Shown: positions 17,479-27,121, counted from the first letter of the stretch. The stretch: DNA of 64,000 nt from Chitinophagaceae bacterium (GCA_903642275.1 CAHJWK010000004.1:1-64000); one strand, 5' to 3'. Numbers and translations: made by a program. The notes: generated by a model from the letters alone, not told the origin.

Positions 17479-18015
17479 ATGAAACGAATCTTATTCTGCC
17501 TGGTTTGTATTACGGCAACCGCCTGCAATTCCGGTTCTTCAAAAATTTCAAAAGACACTGCTACGATTGGTTATTCCGATTCATCTGTGCAGGTTGCTGA
17601 CAGTACGCATCCAAGAGACCGCGCCAGCCTTAATTATAAAGTTGATACTTCCAGCTATGTTTCGAAAACATTATTGCAGCCACGTGATACATTGCTTACT
17701 GTTGATTTGCATGATGGCAAAGGCAGTGTAAAAGGATATTTAAGCGGCATTGGAAAACATATATCTGTGATGGTTCCGGTTACAATGGGCGATAGCATAA
17801 CTGCTGAAATTATACCCGAAGTTGATAGTATGAATATTCGCTTCAACCAGATTTATATTCCGGTTGGTAAAGATGGAAAATATGATGGCCCGTTTTCAAG
17901 AAAGATAAGTTATCCCGTAACTGTAAAAGGAGCATACAGATTAATTATCGGTTCTAATCTTATGGCAGAAGGTAAAACAAACGGAAACTTTACCTGTAAT
18001 GTGGTTATCAAATAA
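17479..18015 (+). CDS. hypothetical lipoprotein
   Basis: The frame is open from a TTG at 17395, but the ATG at 17479 begins a clean lipoprotein signal (KRILFCLVCITATACNSG, Cys in ATAC). The mature part has serine/threonine-rich spacer residues and a beta-strand-rich domain (VDLHDGKGSVKGYLSGIGKH, YPVTVKGAYRLIIGSNLMAE). No family is recognised. The stop codon lies directly against the stop of priA on the other strand, so the two genes converge with no spacer and no visible terminator between them. Confidence 0.8.
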   Translation: MKRILFCLVCITATACNSGSSKISKDTATIGYSDSSVQVADSTHPRDRASLNYKVDTSSYVSKTLLQPRDTLLTVDLHDGKGSVKGYLSGIGKHISVMVPVTMGDSITAEIIPEVDSMNIRFNQIYIPVGKDGKYDGPFSRKISYPVTVKGAYRLIIGSNLMAEGKTNGNFTCNVVIK

Positions 18016-20499
18016 TTAAACCGGGTCAACATCTGGAATGATGTCAACACTTCGATAACGCTTATTAAATTTTAAGATAGCAATTTGTTGTTCGATCTGC
18101 AGCTTGCAATTATTAATTAGTTCCGCATGCTTTGGCAGCTTTATTAATACATCCCATAAATACTGATTGCGGATGCGGTTAACAACAGGTTGCGCTGGCC
18201 CGGTGATGTATTGCTCAAAATCTTTTTTAATGCCCATCACTAAAATATTTGCAGCTTCTTCTGCAATGTGATTTTCCTTATGTTTAAACGTAAGATGAAT
18301 CAATCGTGTAAACGGCGGGTAATGGTAATAACGCCGGCTTTGAATTTCAAAATCGTACAAGGCACTATAATCATGATTGATAACAAACTGCAGCACCGGA
18401 TGTTTTGTATTGCTGACCTGTATTAAAACTTTACCCAAATCATCTTTACGGCCGGCACGTCCGCTAACCTGTTCCATCAACTGAAAGGCACGTTCATTCA
18501 CACGGAAATCTGCAAAGTATAAAAGGCTGTCTGCATCTAAAATGCCAACAAGATTTACATGCTCAAAGTCAAGGCCTTTTACAATCATTTGTGTGCCCAC
18601 CAACAGGTTTATCTTTTGCTGTTCAAATAATTTTATCAGCGTATCATGATTGTTCTTTCCCTTCATCGTATCATAATCCATGCGGGCAACTTTTGCCGAT
18701 GAAAAAGTTTCTGCAACCAGCTCTTCAATTTTTTCTGTACCGAAATTGCGCTGCTTAAAATCGTGGCTCCCGCATTGTGGGCAGGTATATAAAACAGGAT
18801 ATTCTGTGCCGCAGTAATGGCAAACCATTTTATTTTTTGCCTTGTGATAAGTGAGCGTAACATCGCAGTTCTGGCACTGTGCAATCCAGCCGCAAACATT
18901 GCAAACAATGTAAGGCGTATAACCGCGGCGGTTCTGAAATAAGATGATTTGTTTGTTTTGAGAAAGCGAATTATCAATCGCTTCTTTCAGTTGCGGAGAG
19001 ATTAATATTTTTTCTTTTGATGCGATGGCTTTGATGTCAACCAGTTCAATATTTGGATAAGCAGCGTTACCATAACGTTCCTTCAATTCAACCAATGCAT
19101 ACTTGTTTGTTTGAACATTATAATACGATTCGATGGATGGCGTTGCGCTACCCAATAAAACTTTAGCGCCATATAACGAAGCATAATATACAGCAGCATC
19201 ACGTGCATGATAACGTGGCGCAGGGTCTTGTTGTTTATAAGATGCATCATGTTCTTCATCAGCGATAATTAAACCCAACTCTTTAAAAGGCAGGAACAAA
19301 GATGAGCGTGCACCAAGAATAATTTTTATCTCATTGTTCTTAATGCGGTTCCATATTTCAACACGTTCATTGGGATTAAACTTTGAATGATATACTGCGA
19401 TGTAACCACCAAAATGTTTTTGCAAACGACGAATGATTTGTGCTGTTAAAGCAATCTCCGGCAGCATGTATAAAACCTGTTTGCCCTGCTGAATGTATTG
19501 TTCAATCAGCTTAATATACAATTGCGTTTTACCGCTTGCAGTGGCACCATGTAAAAGACAAACCTGTTTTTCAATGAAGGCATTTTGTATTTGTGTAAAT
19601 GCAGTTTGTTGTGCATCAGATAAAGTAAAATCAATTAAAATATTTTTAGGTAAACTATGTATGCGGTTGATGGAACGCTTTTCGGCAAGCAGGATACTTT
19701 TATCCAGTAAGCCGTTTAACTGTGCTGTAGTTGCGTTTGATTTCTTTAATAATTCTGATTGCGTTACTTCATTTTCATTTCTTATTAAATGAAGATAAGA
19801 TAGCAGCAATTCCATTTGCTTCGGCGCACGTGAAGCGTTGTTAAGCAGTTCGGCAAGCTTGGTTTCATCACGGAATTGAGGATGAAGTATGATGTACGTT
19901 TCATTCTTCTCCTTATATTTTTCTTTCAATTCTTCCCAAACATGTGCAACATTTTTTTCAATCAGCCTTTTTATAACAGGATACACGTTTGATGAATCAA
20001 GCAGTTGCTGCACTTCACTCAGCTTTAATTCTTTCTTTACATTCAGCGCTTCTGCAACAATGTATTCGCGGTCATTCAGGTCAGTGAAATCTTCGCCATG
20101 TTCATCGTTCCAAACAAGAATTGTTTCGCTTGATAATTTTAAATTTGATGGCATCGCAGCCTGCATCACTTCGCCTTCGCTGCACATATAGTAATCCGCA
20201 ATCCATTGCCATAACATTAACTGTTGCTCGTACAACAGCGGCTCATTATCTAAAATATTTATTACAGGCCGCGGCTCGAAACCTTCCGTTTTTTCTTTAA
20301 TAATTTTTTTTATGATGCCTGAATAACGTTTATTTTTTAATTGTACTTCTGCACGAATGCCTGGCTTTGCAGCTGACTGATATTCCGCCGGAATACTCCA
20401 TGTATAATTTTTTGGTAAAGCAAGCGGAATAATGATTTCCGCAAAGCTTTCGTTTGCTGATGGAGTATATTGGAATAAATTTTTACTGAAAGAATTCAT
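18016..20499 (-). CDS. priA: primosomal replication restart helicase PriA
   Basis: The 827-residue protein has an N-terminal 3'-end-binding domain, a P-loop LLHGATASGKTQLY, the Walker B DEEHD, helicase motifs (LGSATPSIESY, ILFQNRRGYTP), and the zinc cluster CNVCGWIAQCQNCDVTL followed by CHYCGTEY and CPQCGSHD, giving eight cysteines. The motif GRAGRKDDLG is helicase motif VI. PriA recognises stalled forks and reloads the replicative helicase in the cytosol. Length fits Bacteroidota members, which are longer than E. coli PriA. The start at 20499 precedes FSKNLFQYTP and is well placed. Confidence 0.97.
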   Translation of the reverse strand: MNSFSKNLFQYTPSANESFAEIIIPLALPKNYTWSIPAEYQSAAKPGIRAEVQLKNKRYSGIIKKIIKEKTEGFEPRPVINILDNEPLLYEQQLMLWQWIADYYMCSEGEVMQAAMPSNLKLSSETILVWNDEHGEDFTDLNDREYIVAEALNVKKELKLSEVQQLLDSSNVYPVIKRLIEKNVAHVWEELKEKYKEKNETYIILHPQFRDETKLAELLNNASRAPKQMELLLSYLHLIRNENEVTQSELLKKSNATTAQLNGLLDKSILLAEKRSINRIHSLPKNILIDFTLSDAQQTAFTQIQNAFIEKQVCLLHGATASGKTQLYIKLIEQYIQQGKQVLYMLPEIALTAQIIRRLQKHFGGYIAVYHSKFNPNERVEIWNRIKNNEIKIILGARSSLFLPFKELGLIIADEEHDASYKQQDPAPRYHARDAAVYYASLYGAKVLLGSATPSIESYYNVQTNKYALVELKERYGNAAYPNIELVDIKAIASKEKILISPQLKEAIDNSLSQNKQIILFQNRRGYTPYIVCNVCGWIAQCQNCDVTLTYHKAKNKMVCHYCGTEYPVLYTCPQCGSHDFKQRNFGTEKIEELVAETFSSAKVARMDYDTMKGKNNHDTLIKLFEQQKINLLVGTQMIVKGLDFEHVNLVGILDADSLLYFADFRVNERAFQLMEQVSGRAGRKDDLGKVLIQVSNTKHPVLQFVINHDYSALYDFEIQSRRYYHYPPFTRLIHLTFKHKENHIAEEAANILVMGIKKDFEQYITGPAQPVVNRIRNQYLWDVLIKLPKHAELINNCKLQIEQQIAILKFNKRYRSVDIIPDVDPV

Positions 20500-20593
20500 G
20501 GATTATACGAAGATAATCAGTACTTATTTGTTGCAGGTTTAGAGACGTGATAGATAGCTGCGAAGTTTGGAGAGCTGTTGTAAAATGTTAAGA

Positions 20594-20657
20594 CAACTCG
20601 ATGGTGTGCTGCGGTTTGCCTGCTAAAAACCAGCTGTTGTTTATCAGGCATTACAAG
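20594..20657. repeat. dispersed repeat, copy 1 (partner at 33735-33800)
   Basis: This intergenic stretch matches 33735-33800 over about 65 bases with few changes; both share ATGGTGT, CCTGCTAAAAA and ATCAGGCAT in the same order and spacing. Neither copy codes for a plausible protein. The unit may be a small non-autonomous mobile repeat. Confidence 0.7.
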
Positions 20658-20667
20658 AACAGCAAAA

Positions 20668-21507
20668 TCAAATAATCTCTTTCAAAAAAATTTCAATCGT
20701 ATCAAACGAGTTACTAAGTGTATTGCCAAACCAGCCATGGCCTGCGTTTGAATAAACAACCAATTTATTTCTCACACCATTTTGTTCAAGCTTTTTTTGT
20801 AAGGCTTGTGACTGCGAAACATCAACAAGATAATCCTGTTTGCCGTGAAAGATTAATGTAGGTGGTGTATATGTATTAATGAAATTTACAGGGCTTAATT
20901 CCTTATATGCATTATTTGTTTGAGGCGTTCCGCCGATAGCAGATTCCATTAAATGAGGAATCATGGCATTCCATGGATTATTATACATATCTATAAGATC
21001 AGCAGGGCCAAAGAAATCAATTATAGCGGCTATCTGCGGTTGCTTATTTTTATACGATTGCAATAACGCAAGATGTGCTCCTGCTGAAACGCCAACCATT
21101 ACCAGCTTGCTAATATTTATATTATAAGAACCGGCATTTGCGGCGATAAAGTCAACAGCTGACTTGATATCTTCTTCCTGTTCGGTAAAATGAATAACCG
21201 GTGACATTAGCCTGTAATCAATATTAAATATAGCGTACTGCGGCAGGCGCCTTTTAAAGCTGTCAACATAAGATGCGAGGCTGTGCCTGCTGCCATTGGT
21301 CCAACCGCCACCATGTAACAATATTAACGATGGCGTGTTTGTTTGTGAGCGGTTTGCAGGCGGGTAAACATCCATCCGCTGCAAAGCATTATCACCGTAG
21401 GAAACATTTAAAAAAGTATCAGTGTTAAAAGTATTATAGGTTTCGGCAGCACTGGTATTCATAGTATAAACTGTCATAAATAAAAGGGAAAAAAATAGAA
21501 TTTTCAT
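20668..21507 (-). CDS. exported alpha/beta hydrolase (esterase/lipase family)
   Basis: The ATG at 21507 gives a clean signal peptide (KILFFSLLFMTVYTMNTSAA); the ATG-like start six codons earlier adds only polar residues. The fold shows the oxyanion motif LLHGGGWTNG, the nucleophile elbow VGVSAGAHLALL (Ser), the catalytic Asp region FHGKQDYLVD and His in NAGHGWFG. This is the HGGG-type esterase (BD-FAE-like) often acting on acetyl or feruloyl esters of plant polysaccharides. Substrate is not shown. It has its own spacer on both sides and no operon partner. Confidence 0.88.
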   Translation of the reverse strand: MKILFFSLLFMTVYTMNTSAAETYNTFNTDTFLNVSYGDNALQRMDVYPPANRSQTNTPSLILLHGGGWTNGSRHSLASYVDSFKRRLPQYAIFNIDYRLMSPVIHFTEQEEDIKSAVDFIAANAGSYNINISKLVMVGVSAGAHLALLQSYKNKQPQIAAIIDFFGPADLIDMYNNPWNAMIPHLMESAIGGTPQTNNAYKELSPVNFINTYTPPTLIFHGKQDYLVDVSQSQALQKKLEQNGVRNKLVVYSNAGHGWFGNTLSNSFDTIEIFLKEII

Positions 21508-21679
21508 CTCCGCTATTATCGTCAATTGCCATGCCCGCGCTATATAACATTTGGTTAAACCTTCATTCGCTTTCTTTGCTGCTGCATTTGCTTCTTAAAA
21601 ATTATGCTGCTCGTGATACAGGTGACTAAGGTTAGTAGCTTACGTGTGATTACATAATAATTTCTTTGAGGCGTGCTTG

Positions 21680-22048
21680 TTAATTATTTAACTCCGGCAC
21701 CGCATCCCAATTTGTCAGCAATACAGTAACTAATGCTGCAGCTGCCATGCCCAGGTTAAACCCCACCGCACGTTTATCTTTTCGTATGGGTTCATAGAAT
21801 GTTGCCGATACCAGTACTGCTATATTTATACAATCGACAGTACGATGGGTTTTATAAGGAATTAAATGTTTTATTCCTAACGGATAATCAGTAACTGCGC
21901 TGTAGGCAGCGGTATTTATAGCTTGTCCTATATAAAACCGTTTTGCTTTTTTATTTAAACCAACAAAACGGGGAACAGCAAACAAGGCTGCTGAAAATAC
22001 ATAATCTATTACGCCGTGTAACGAAGGAGACAAGGGTTTAGTCTTCAT
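21680..22048 (-). CDS. small membrane protein of unknown function
   Basis: Starting at the ATG at 22048, the 122-residue product has the segments HGVIDYVFSAALFAVPRFV, CINIAVLVSATFY and NLGMAAAALVTVLLTNW, likely three membrane helices, with conserved-looking SLHGVIDY at the start. Such proteins are common and uncharacterised in Bacteroidota, and are often found with stress or envelope genes. A terminator lies upstream, so it is not part of the PRC-barrel unit. Confidence 0.75.
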   Translation of the reverse strand: MKTKPLSPSLHGVIDYVFSAALFAVPRFVGLNKKAKRFYIGQAINTAAYSAVTDYPLGIKHLIPYKTHRTVDCINIAVLVSATFYEPIRKDKRAVGFNLGMAAAALVTVLLTNWDAVPELNN

Positions 22049-22112
22049 AATTTTATTGTTGTATAACAAAGATTATTCCTTGCTCACTTACTTTATCTCT
22101 AATCTAAATAAA

Positions 22113-22138
22113 AAAAGGGAACCGGTTAGTTCCCTTTT
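22113..22138 (-). terminator. intrinsic terminator after the PRC-barrel gene
   Basis: AAAGGGAAC and GTTCCCTTT pair with a short loop and are flanked by A and T runs, so it can work in either direction; on the minus strand it closes the PRC-barrel gene. Confidence 0.85.
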
Positions 22139-22155
22139 AAAAAAGCCTTAGCATA

Positions 22156-22791
22156 TTATAAATCGCCACCTGAAAAATCGCTTGATGGTATATGTGCGTC
22201 ACCAATGTTCTTTGATGTTTTGTTCGCTGCGGTATTTTTATAATCTTCAGCGTCATCATCTATATCAGAATCTATCGTTTCTTCATCTAAAACAGACGTC
22301 CTGCGGTTTTTAAAAAGATTGTTTTCATTATAGAAATCATTATCATAAAATCCTGCATAAGTATCCATGTGGTCTAATGCTAATCCTGTTTCATCTACAG
22401 CACCGGCATCATTAATAGGAAATAAGTTTCTTACTGATGTCTCATGCTCACGGGTAATATCATCATTATCATATTCAGGATAACTCTTTACCTGCTCAGT
22501 TGATACGCCAGGCAGGTAAACATCATTATCACTGGTATGCAACTCACCCAAACCTATTGGCACCAGTATATGCTTCCTGTCCATTTCATAATCATTGTTT
22601 TTTGTATCAACAACCATATAACGCACTTTACGTACCTCTATATCAAATATTAATTCATCTACTTTTCCTACTTGTTTGCCATTCCTGTCTTTAACGTCCC
22701 AGCCACGAATATCCGGTTCCCCATCTTTAATTTCAAAATCGCTGCCGCTTAATTTTTCCAGGTGTTTACCTGTTTGTTCTGTATTTTTCAT
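22156..22791 (-). CDS. PRC-barrel domain protein
   Basis: The first 110 residues form a PRC barrel (IRGWDVKDRNGKQVGKVDEL, VRYMVVDT, HILVPIGLGELHTSDNDVYL). The C-terminal half is low-complexity and acidic (EDYKNTAANKTSKN). There is no signal or membrane segment. PRC barrels bind RNA or proteins and in this form are linked to stress responses (YsnF/AvaK-type). It is 27 bases downstream of the OmpA-like gene on the same strand, so the two are probably one transcript, which suggests an envelope or desiccation stress link. Confidence 0.88.
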   Translation of the reverse strand: MKNTEQTGKHLEKLSGSDFEIKDGEPDIRGWDVKDRNGKQVGKVDELIFDIEVRKVRYMVVDTKNNDYEMDRKHILVPIGLGELHTSDNDVYLPGVSTEQVKSYPEYDNDDITREHETSVRNLFPINDAGAVDETGLALDHMDTYAGFYDNDFYNENNLFKNRRTSVLDEETIDSDIDDDAEDYKNTAANKTSKNIGDAHIPSSDFSGGDL

Positions 22792-22818
22792 ACTGATGTT
22801 TTAATTATTATAAATTAT

Positions 22819-23475
22819 TTATTGCGCTTTTCTTACTGCTACTTCCACACGGCGGTTCTGCTGCCTGCCCTGTGCTGTATTGTTTGTTGCAACAGGCTGG
22901 CCTTCGCCGATAGCATTGATAGAAATTTTTGATGAATCTATGCCACCATTTGCAGCTAACCAGTTACGTACAGCTTCAGCACGCTGCTGCGCAAGCTCTT
23001 TATTGTAACCTTTAGAGCCTACTGAATCTGTATAGCCAAATATTCTGATATCGCCGCCTTTATAACGCTGGCTGATAGAAGCTGCCACCTGTTTCAGGTT
23101 ATCAGCAGCATTTTTTCTGATGGTACTGTTGCCTGTTTCAAACAATACATTTTCGCCAAGACTGTAAATGCTGTAATTGTCATTACCGTTTACGCTGATG
23201 TCTTTATTGGTAATTTCTGAGTAAGAAGCGGTTGGTGCACTGCGGTCAATATTATTCCAGTCGGCTGCACCATTTACAGGTACTGTTGTAGCAACTGCTC
23301 CTGCATTGGCAGATGTATCAGGGCCAATATTGGTAGTAGAATCACCCATACTTGCAACGGTATGTGTTCTGTTACAACTGCGCAGTAACAGGAATAAAAG
23401 AAGTATTGCAATTAGCGCTATTAACCATGGTAACCAGGAAGTTTTTTTCTTAGGTTGTACGTCAAGATCTGCCAT
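22819..23475 (-). CDS. membrane-anchored OmpA-like peptidoglycan-binding protein
   Basis: A short lysine-rich start and a membrane helix (WLPWLIALIAILLLFLLL, about residues 14-31) are followed by a Ser/Thr/Ala-rich linker and an OmpA C-terminal domain: NVLFETGNSTIRKNAADNL, IRIFGYTDSVGSKGYNKELA, QQRAEAVRNWLA and QQNRRVEVAVR. The domain binds diaminopimelate of peptidoglycan from the periplasm. Because the anchor is an inner-membrane helix rather than a lipid or barrel, it tethers the inner membrane to the wall. It is the first gene of a probable unit with the PRC-barrel protein. Confidence 0.9.
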   Translation of the reverse strand: MADLDVQPKKKTSWLPWLIALIAILLLFLLLRSCNRTHTVASMGDSTTNIGPDTSANAGAVATTVPVNGAADWNNIDRSAPTASYSEITNKDISVNGNDNYSIYSLGENVLFETGNSTIRKNAADNLKQVAASISQRYKGGDIRIFGYTDSVGSKGYNKELAQQRAEAVRNWLAANGGIDSSKISINAIGEGQPVATNNTAQGRQQNRRVEVAVRKAQ

Positions 23476-23556
23476 AATTTAAATTTTGTTTATGTATATA
23501 TGTAAATACCGTGCCGTTATCGCTGGTAGCTATCAGCTAAGGTTATCTTTATTTTA

Positions 23557-23649
23557 ATGGCAGACGTGCACAGCAAAAAAGTTAGAATTTATAATCTGAA
23601 TCACAGCATTAAAAGCAGGCATACAAAACCTGGAATACAGCTGCTATAG
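23557..23649 (+). pseudogene. vsr 5'-fragment, copy A
   Basis: The 30-codon frame MADVHSKKVRIYNL then SIKSRHTKPGIQLL ends in TAG. It matches the invariant N-terminus of Vsr mismatch endonucleases (MADVHSKEVRSYNMSRIKGK as in copy F) with an inserted codon. No later part of vsr follows, so it is a remnant rather than a gene. Confidence 0.8.
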
Positions 23650-23758
23650 CTTGGTCTTGTCCTGAAATAACCACAGGCTTAACGGTACCATGCAGAGGAT
23701 AAATGCATATTCTATACATTGCAGTTTATAATCCTTAGTCAGTAACCAATCAGGCAAC

Positions 23759-24457
23759 ATGTCTCACCATCCCTCAGCAACAGACCATCCAAAGCAAGAT
23801 TTCCAGGTAGAAAGAATTGCTTTTTTCAGCGATGCGGTTTTCGCGATAGCACTTACTTTATTAATTATCGAATTCAGGCCGCCCATCATTTTAAAAAACA
23901 CAACCGCGGCAGAATTATTTAAACAGCTAAGCGACTTAAAATATAAATTCATTGCACTGGTGGCGAGCTTTACTTTAATCATCAGTTTCTGGATGCGGCA
24001 TCATACTTTATTCAAACATATTCATAATTATAACAAGCCAATTATTGTAACCAATATGTTGTTGCTGTTGCCCATCATATTCTTTCCCTTTGCCACTGCA
24101 TTCTTACAGGAAAGCGTTAATTCGCAAAGTGCTTTAATCATTATTCCTGTACGCCTTTTCTTTGTTGTTAACATTATCGCCTCTGCAATACTATATGTGT
24201 TATATTACCTTGTAATAAAGAAATACCCCCGGTATTCTTACCCGATGATTGAAAAAGATAAACGGGAATTTGACTACCAGTTGCTTTTAATGATTATCAG
24301 TTTTTCACTTGTGGTTATTATATCATTTTTCTCAATCGTGTTTATGTATTTTGGCATTGTACCACTGGGTGTTTATAATTTCTACGATACCTATATCAGG
24401 AAATGGCGGCAGAAAAGAAAACTTGCTGCGAAGAATATACAAACAGCCCGTAAATAA
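23759..24457 (+). CDS. TMEM175 family potassium channel
   Basis: The 232-residue protein has the family signature RIAFFSDAVFAIALTLLIIE on its first helix (FSDAVFAIAxT filter motif), WMRHHTLFKHIH after the second, and further helices (IIVTNMLLLLPIIFFPFATA, LFFVVNIIASAILYVLYY, LLLMIISFSLVVIISFFSIV). This is a six-helix DUF1211/TMEM175 unit. Bacterial members form tetrameric potassium-leak channels in the inner membrane. The start ATG at 23759 is followed by a polar lead typical for the family. It is monocistronic, with vsr fragments on both sides. Confidence 0.9.
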   Translation: MSHHPSATDHPKQDFQVERIAFFSDAVFAIALTLLIIEFRPPIILKNTTAAELFKQLSDLKYKFIALVASFTLIISFWMRHHTLFKHIHNYNKPIIVTNMLLLLPIIFFPFATAFLQESVNSQSALIIIPVRLFFVVNIIASAILYVLYYLVIKKYPRYSYPMIEKDKREFDYQLLLMIISFSLVVIISFFSIVFMYFGIVPLGVYNFYDTYIRKWRQKRKLAAKNIQTARK

Positions 24458-24504
24458 CCAGTCGAAATTATGTAACAGCTATTCGCATACAATTACTTTA
24501 GTTA

Positions 24505-24609
24505 ATGGCAAACGTGCACAACGCAGCAGTAAGAAGTTATAACAACTTGTCCGCTTATTGCGGGATCAACCGCATAAAAATAAGAGATGCAAAGCCGGAG
24601 AAAGATGCT
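24505..24609 (+). pseudogene. vsr 5'-fragment, copy B
   Basis: ATGGCAAACGTGCACAA starts a frame MANVHNAAVRSYNN, then an insertion, then RIKIRDAKPEKD. The order MAxVH, VRSYN, RIK, KPE is that of the Vsr N-terminus. The frame continues with unrelated codons into the neighbouring ABC gene, so no full vsr exists here. Confidence 0.72.
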
Positions 24610-24644
24610 GGTACGCCGTTTACAAGCGAAGTTTTATTTGTCTG

Positions 24645-26204
24645 TTATAAATGCCTTATCTCATATTTTCTAAGCGCAAAGCTCATCATCACAAGGAAAA
24701 ATATTATCATCAGCATAAAACCGGTATAATGCAGGCCATTATGCATGCCGCCAAAATAATCCAAGAAAGGAATGTGGTTTACTACGCAGTAGGTAAGCAG
24801 GAAAAAAAGGATTTCAAATAATTTATTTCCCCCGCTTAATATGCCAAGAAAAACGGCAAACACTACAATTAAAACAGCACCGATAATAATCTCTGCAACA
24901 GGTAACAGGTTACCACCGGCTGCATAACGTACCAGTACAGGAAAAGCTAAAGCCACAGCCAAAATAATCCCGGCTATTATTTGTGAAACCAGTAACCTGC
25001 TTACAGGTTTATAAGCAGCGTATGTAAAGTAATGAACACGGTTAGTTTTTTCTTTTGTCGCCAGGTCACTCCAGCGGCTAACCTGTAAAAACCAAAGTAC
25101 AGGCAGTATAATTTGATGTGCTATAAGTAAAGGCGCAAAAATTAATGCAATCATGCCACCAATATTAACCAGCCAGAACCATTTAGAGCCTTTCCTGAAA
25201 AGCATTAATAATTCTGTTTTAATAAATGGCATAATTCCATATGCCGGTGTAATAGCAGGCAATGCAGCAAGTTGTATATCGCCGGTTATTAACCCAGAAG
25301 AAATAGTGGTGGTAAGCTTCTTCTTTTTTATACTGATTCTTTCCTTTACATCAAACCGGTGAAAGAACTTAGACGATATAAAAATCAGTAACAGGCTGAA
25401 ACAAATCCATGCAAACCGGCTTGCAATAAATGCGGGCTGCCATTGTATGCCCTCAAACACAAAAGTTTTTATATCCTGTTTAGCAACAAAATTAAAACCC
25501 ATTGAAGTAACCTGTAGATGTTTATGCAAATGCGAACGCACAAACTCTTCCATACCGGTTGTTACGGCTTTCACGCCAAAAGGGTCAAACAGGGTCATCC
25601 CTGCATCGTTTGAAGTTGTTACTTCTGCCATTATCATATTGAATAAAATAAAAAACAGGATATACTGGATTACAGGCCACCTGCCGAAAAATACTTCCGC
25701 CACAACGGCTAATGAGGAGATAAAAAACAAAGCCGGTAAAACAACAAAAGTATAAGGCAAAATAAATGGTGTTATCTCAAACGAAAATCCTTTGCCCCGC
25801 AAAAAAAACAGCGCAATGCTCATCGCAAAAACAATGGTGCAAATGCTTAACAGTACTAAAAAATTACTCAGCACTTTTGAAAGCAAATACTTAAAATTGG
25901 TGATAGGAGTAGTAGCGATAATCATTCCCACTTCCGTATCAATATCTTTTCTTATGCTGTTGTTCACCAGGTAAAAACCAATCAGCGAAAGAAACACACT
26001 CGTCATAATAGCGGTTACATAGCCAATCCATGCTGCGTTGTAAACACCAACAAAGTTTCCAACACGTACAGTAGTATATGTGGCACCCGGCGCAGGTACA
26101 AATGTGTAAGCAATGCATAAGCTTATGGCAAGCGTTATCAGGAAAGCGTAACTGCGGGTACGCTGCAGGTAATCTGCTTTAATAATGCTGCCGGTATAAT
26201 TCAT
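24645..26204 (-). CDS. ABC-2 type transporter permease
   Basis: The ATG at 26204 lies one base after the ATPase gene's stop and begins MNYTGSIIKADYLQRTRSYAFL, typical of ABC-2 permeases; the longer frame to 26288 overlaps the ATPase gene and is not needed. About ten or more membrane helices are visible (VTAIMTSVFLSLIGFYLVNN, LVLLSICTIVFAMSIALFFL, GVAVAAPHVLVRYAAGG-like regions), with a large soluble or extracellular loop after the sixth. With its ATPase it forms an exporter of unknown substrate in the inner membrane. Confidence 0.88.
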   Translation of the reverse strand: MNYTGSIIKADYLQRTRSYAFLITLAISLCIAYTFVPAPGATYTTVRVGNFVGVYNAAWIGYVTAIMTSVFLSLIGFYLVNNSIRKDIDTEVGMIIATTPITNFKYLLSKVLSNFLVLLSICTIVFAMSIALFFLRGKGFSFEITPFILPYTFVVLPALFFISSLAVVAEVFFGRWPVIQYILFFILFNMIMAEVTTSNDAGMTLFDPFGVKAVTTGMEEFVRSHLHKHLQVTSMGFNFVAKQDIKTFVFEGIQWQPAFIASRFAWICFSLLLIFISSKFFHRFDVKERISIKKKKLTTTISSGLITGDIQLAALPAITPAYGIMPFIKTELLMLFRKGSKWFWLVNIGGMIALIFAPLLIAHQIILPVLWFLQVSRWSDLATKEKTNRVHYFTYAAYKPVSRLLVSQIIAGIILAVALAFPVLVRYAAGGNLLPVAEIIIGAVLIVVFAVFLGILSGGNKLFEILFFLLTYCVVNHIPFLDYFGGMHNGLHYTGFMLMIIFFLVMMSFALRKYEIRHL

Positions 26205-26205
26205 A

Positions 26206-27072
26206 TCAACGGTTATTATAGGTAAGAAATAAATAAGCATCTTCCAGCGATGCTGTGCACGCAACTGAGCCTGCTGCAGGCGCATCACTTATATAGCGCA
26301 CCCTTGTTTTATCTTTTTGCCGCATGCTGTCTATAACCTGGTAATTTGTTTTAAACGCATCTGTTAGCGTGTTCTCTATAACCGTTTCAAATAATCTACC
26401 GTCTAACTGTTTAATAATCGCTGCCTGTGTGCCCTTAGCTATCAGTGTTCCGCTTTTCATAATAGCAACTTCATCGGCAATCGTTTCTATGTCAGATACA
26501 ATGTGCGAGGAAAGAAAAATAATGCAGTCACCGGCCATCCCGGCTATTAAATTCCTGAAGCGTACCCGTTCTTCCGGGTCAAGGCCAACCGTAGGCTCAT
26601 CAAATATTAAAACCTTGGGGTCATTCAGTAAAGCCTGCGCAATACCAATACGCTGCTTCATGCCGCCTGAGTAAGTGCCTATTGGTAACCGTGCCGCCTC
26701 AACAAGGTTGACACCTTCCAGTAACATCTCGATTCTTTTATGCAAACCGCTTCCCCCAACACCTTTCATGGCAGCTATGTAGGCAAGAAATTCATACGCA
26801 TTCAGGTTAGCATATACACCAAAATCCTGCGGCAGGTAACCAAGTACTTTTCTTATATAATCCGGTTCCCTAACAATGTTATGCCCGTCAAGGGTAACTA
26901 TTCCTTCCGTAGGCTGGCTTATGGTAGCAATAATTTTCATCAGGGTTGACTTACCGGCACCATTGGGCCCAAGTAAGCCAAGTATGCCGTTCTCAATAGT
27001 CAGCGAGTAATCCTTCAATCCAAACTTTTCTTTCCGGTATCTTTTTGAAAGATGTTGAATGGACAGTACCAT
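26206..27072 (-). CDS. ABC transporter ATP-binding protein
   Basis: The ATG at 27072 is preferred over the GTG at 27078. Motifs: Walker A LLGPNGAGKSTLMKI, Q loop LPQDFGVY, signature YSGGMKQRIGIAQ, Walker B VLIFDEPTVGLDPEER, and H loop LSSHIVSDIE. The C-terminal extension (about 60 residues) is typical of CcmA/YhaQ-type exporters. The gene is translationally coupled to the permease that follows. The pair is an ABC-2 exporter; cargo is unknown. Confidence 0.93.
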   Translation of the reverse strand: MVLSIQHLSKRYRKEKFGLKDYSLTIENGILGLLGPNGAGKSTLMKIIATISQPTEGIVTLDGHNIVREPDYIRKVLGYLPQDFGVYANLNAYEFLAYIAAMKGVGGSGLHKRIEMLLEGVNLVEAARLPIGTYSGGMKQRIGIAQALLNDPKVLIFDEPTVGLDPEERVRFRNLIAGMAGDCIIFLSSHIVSDIETIADEVAIMKSGTLIAKGTQAAIIKQLDGRLFETVIENTLTDAFKTNYQVIDSMRQKDKTRVRYISDAPAAGSVACTASLEDAYLFLTYNNR

Positions 27073-27121
27073 AAGCACGATTTACTGCAAAATATAATAT
27101 TTCTTTATGCTTATGTAATTG

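Noticed and set aside
24505-24729. 74-codon open frame as a gene
   Set aside because: Only its start resembles Vsr; the rest is random codons overlapping the end of the ABC permease gene.
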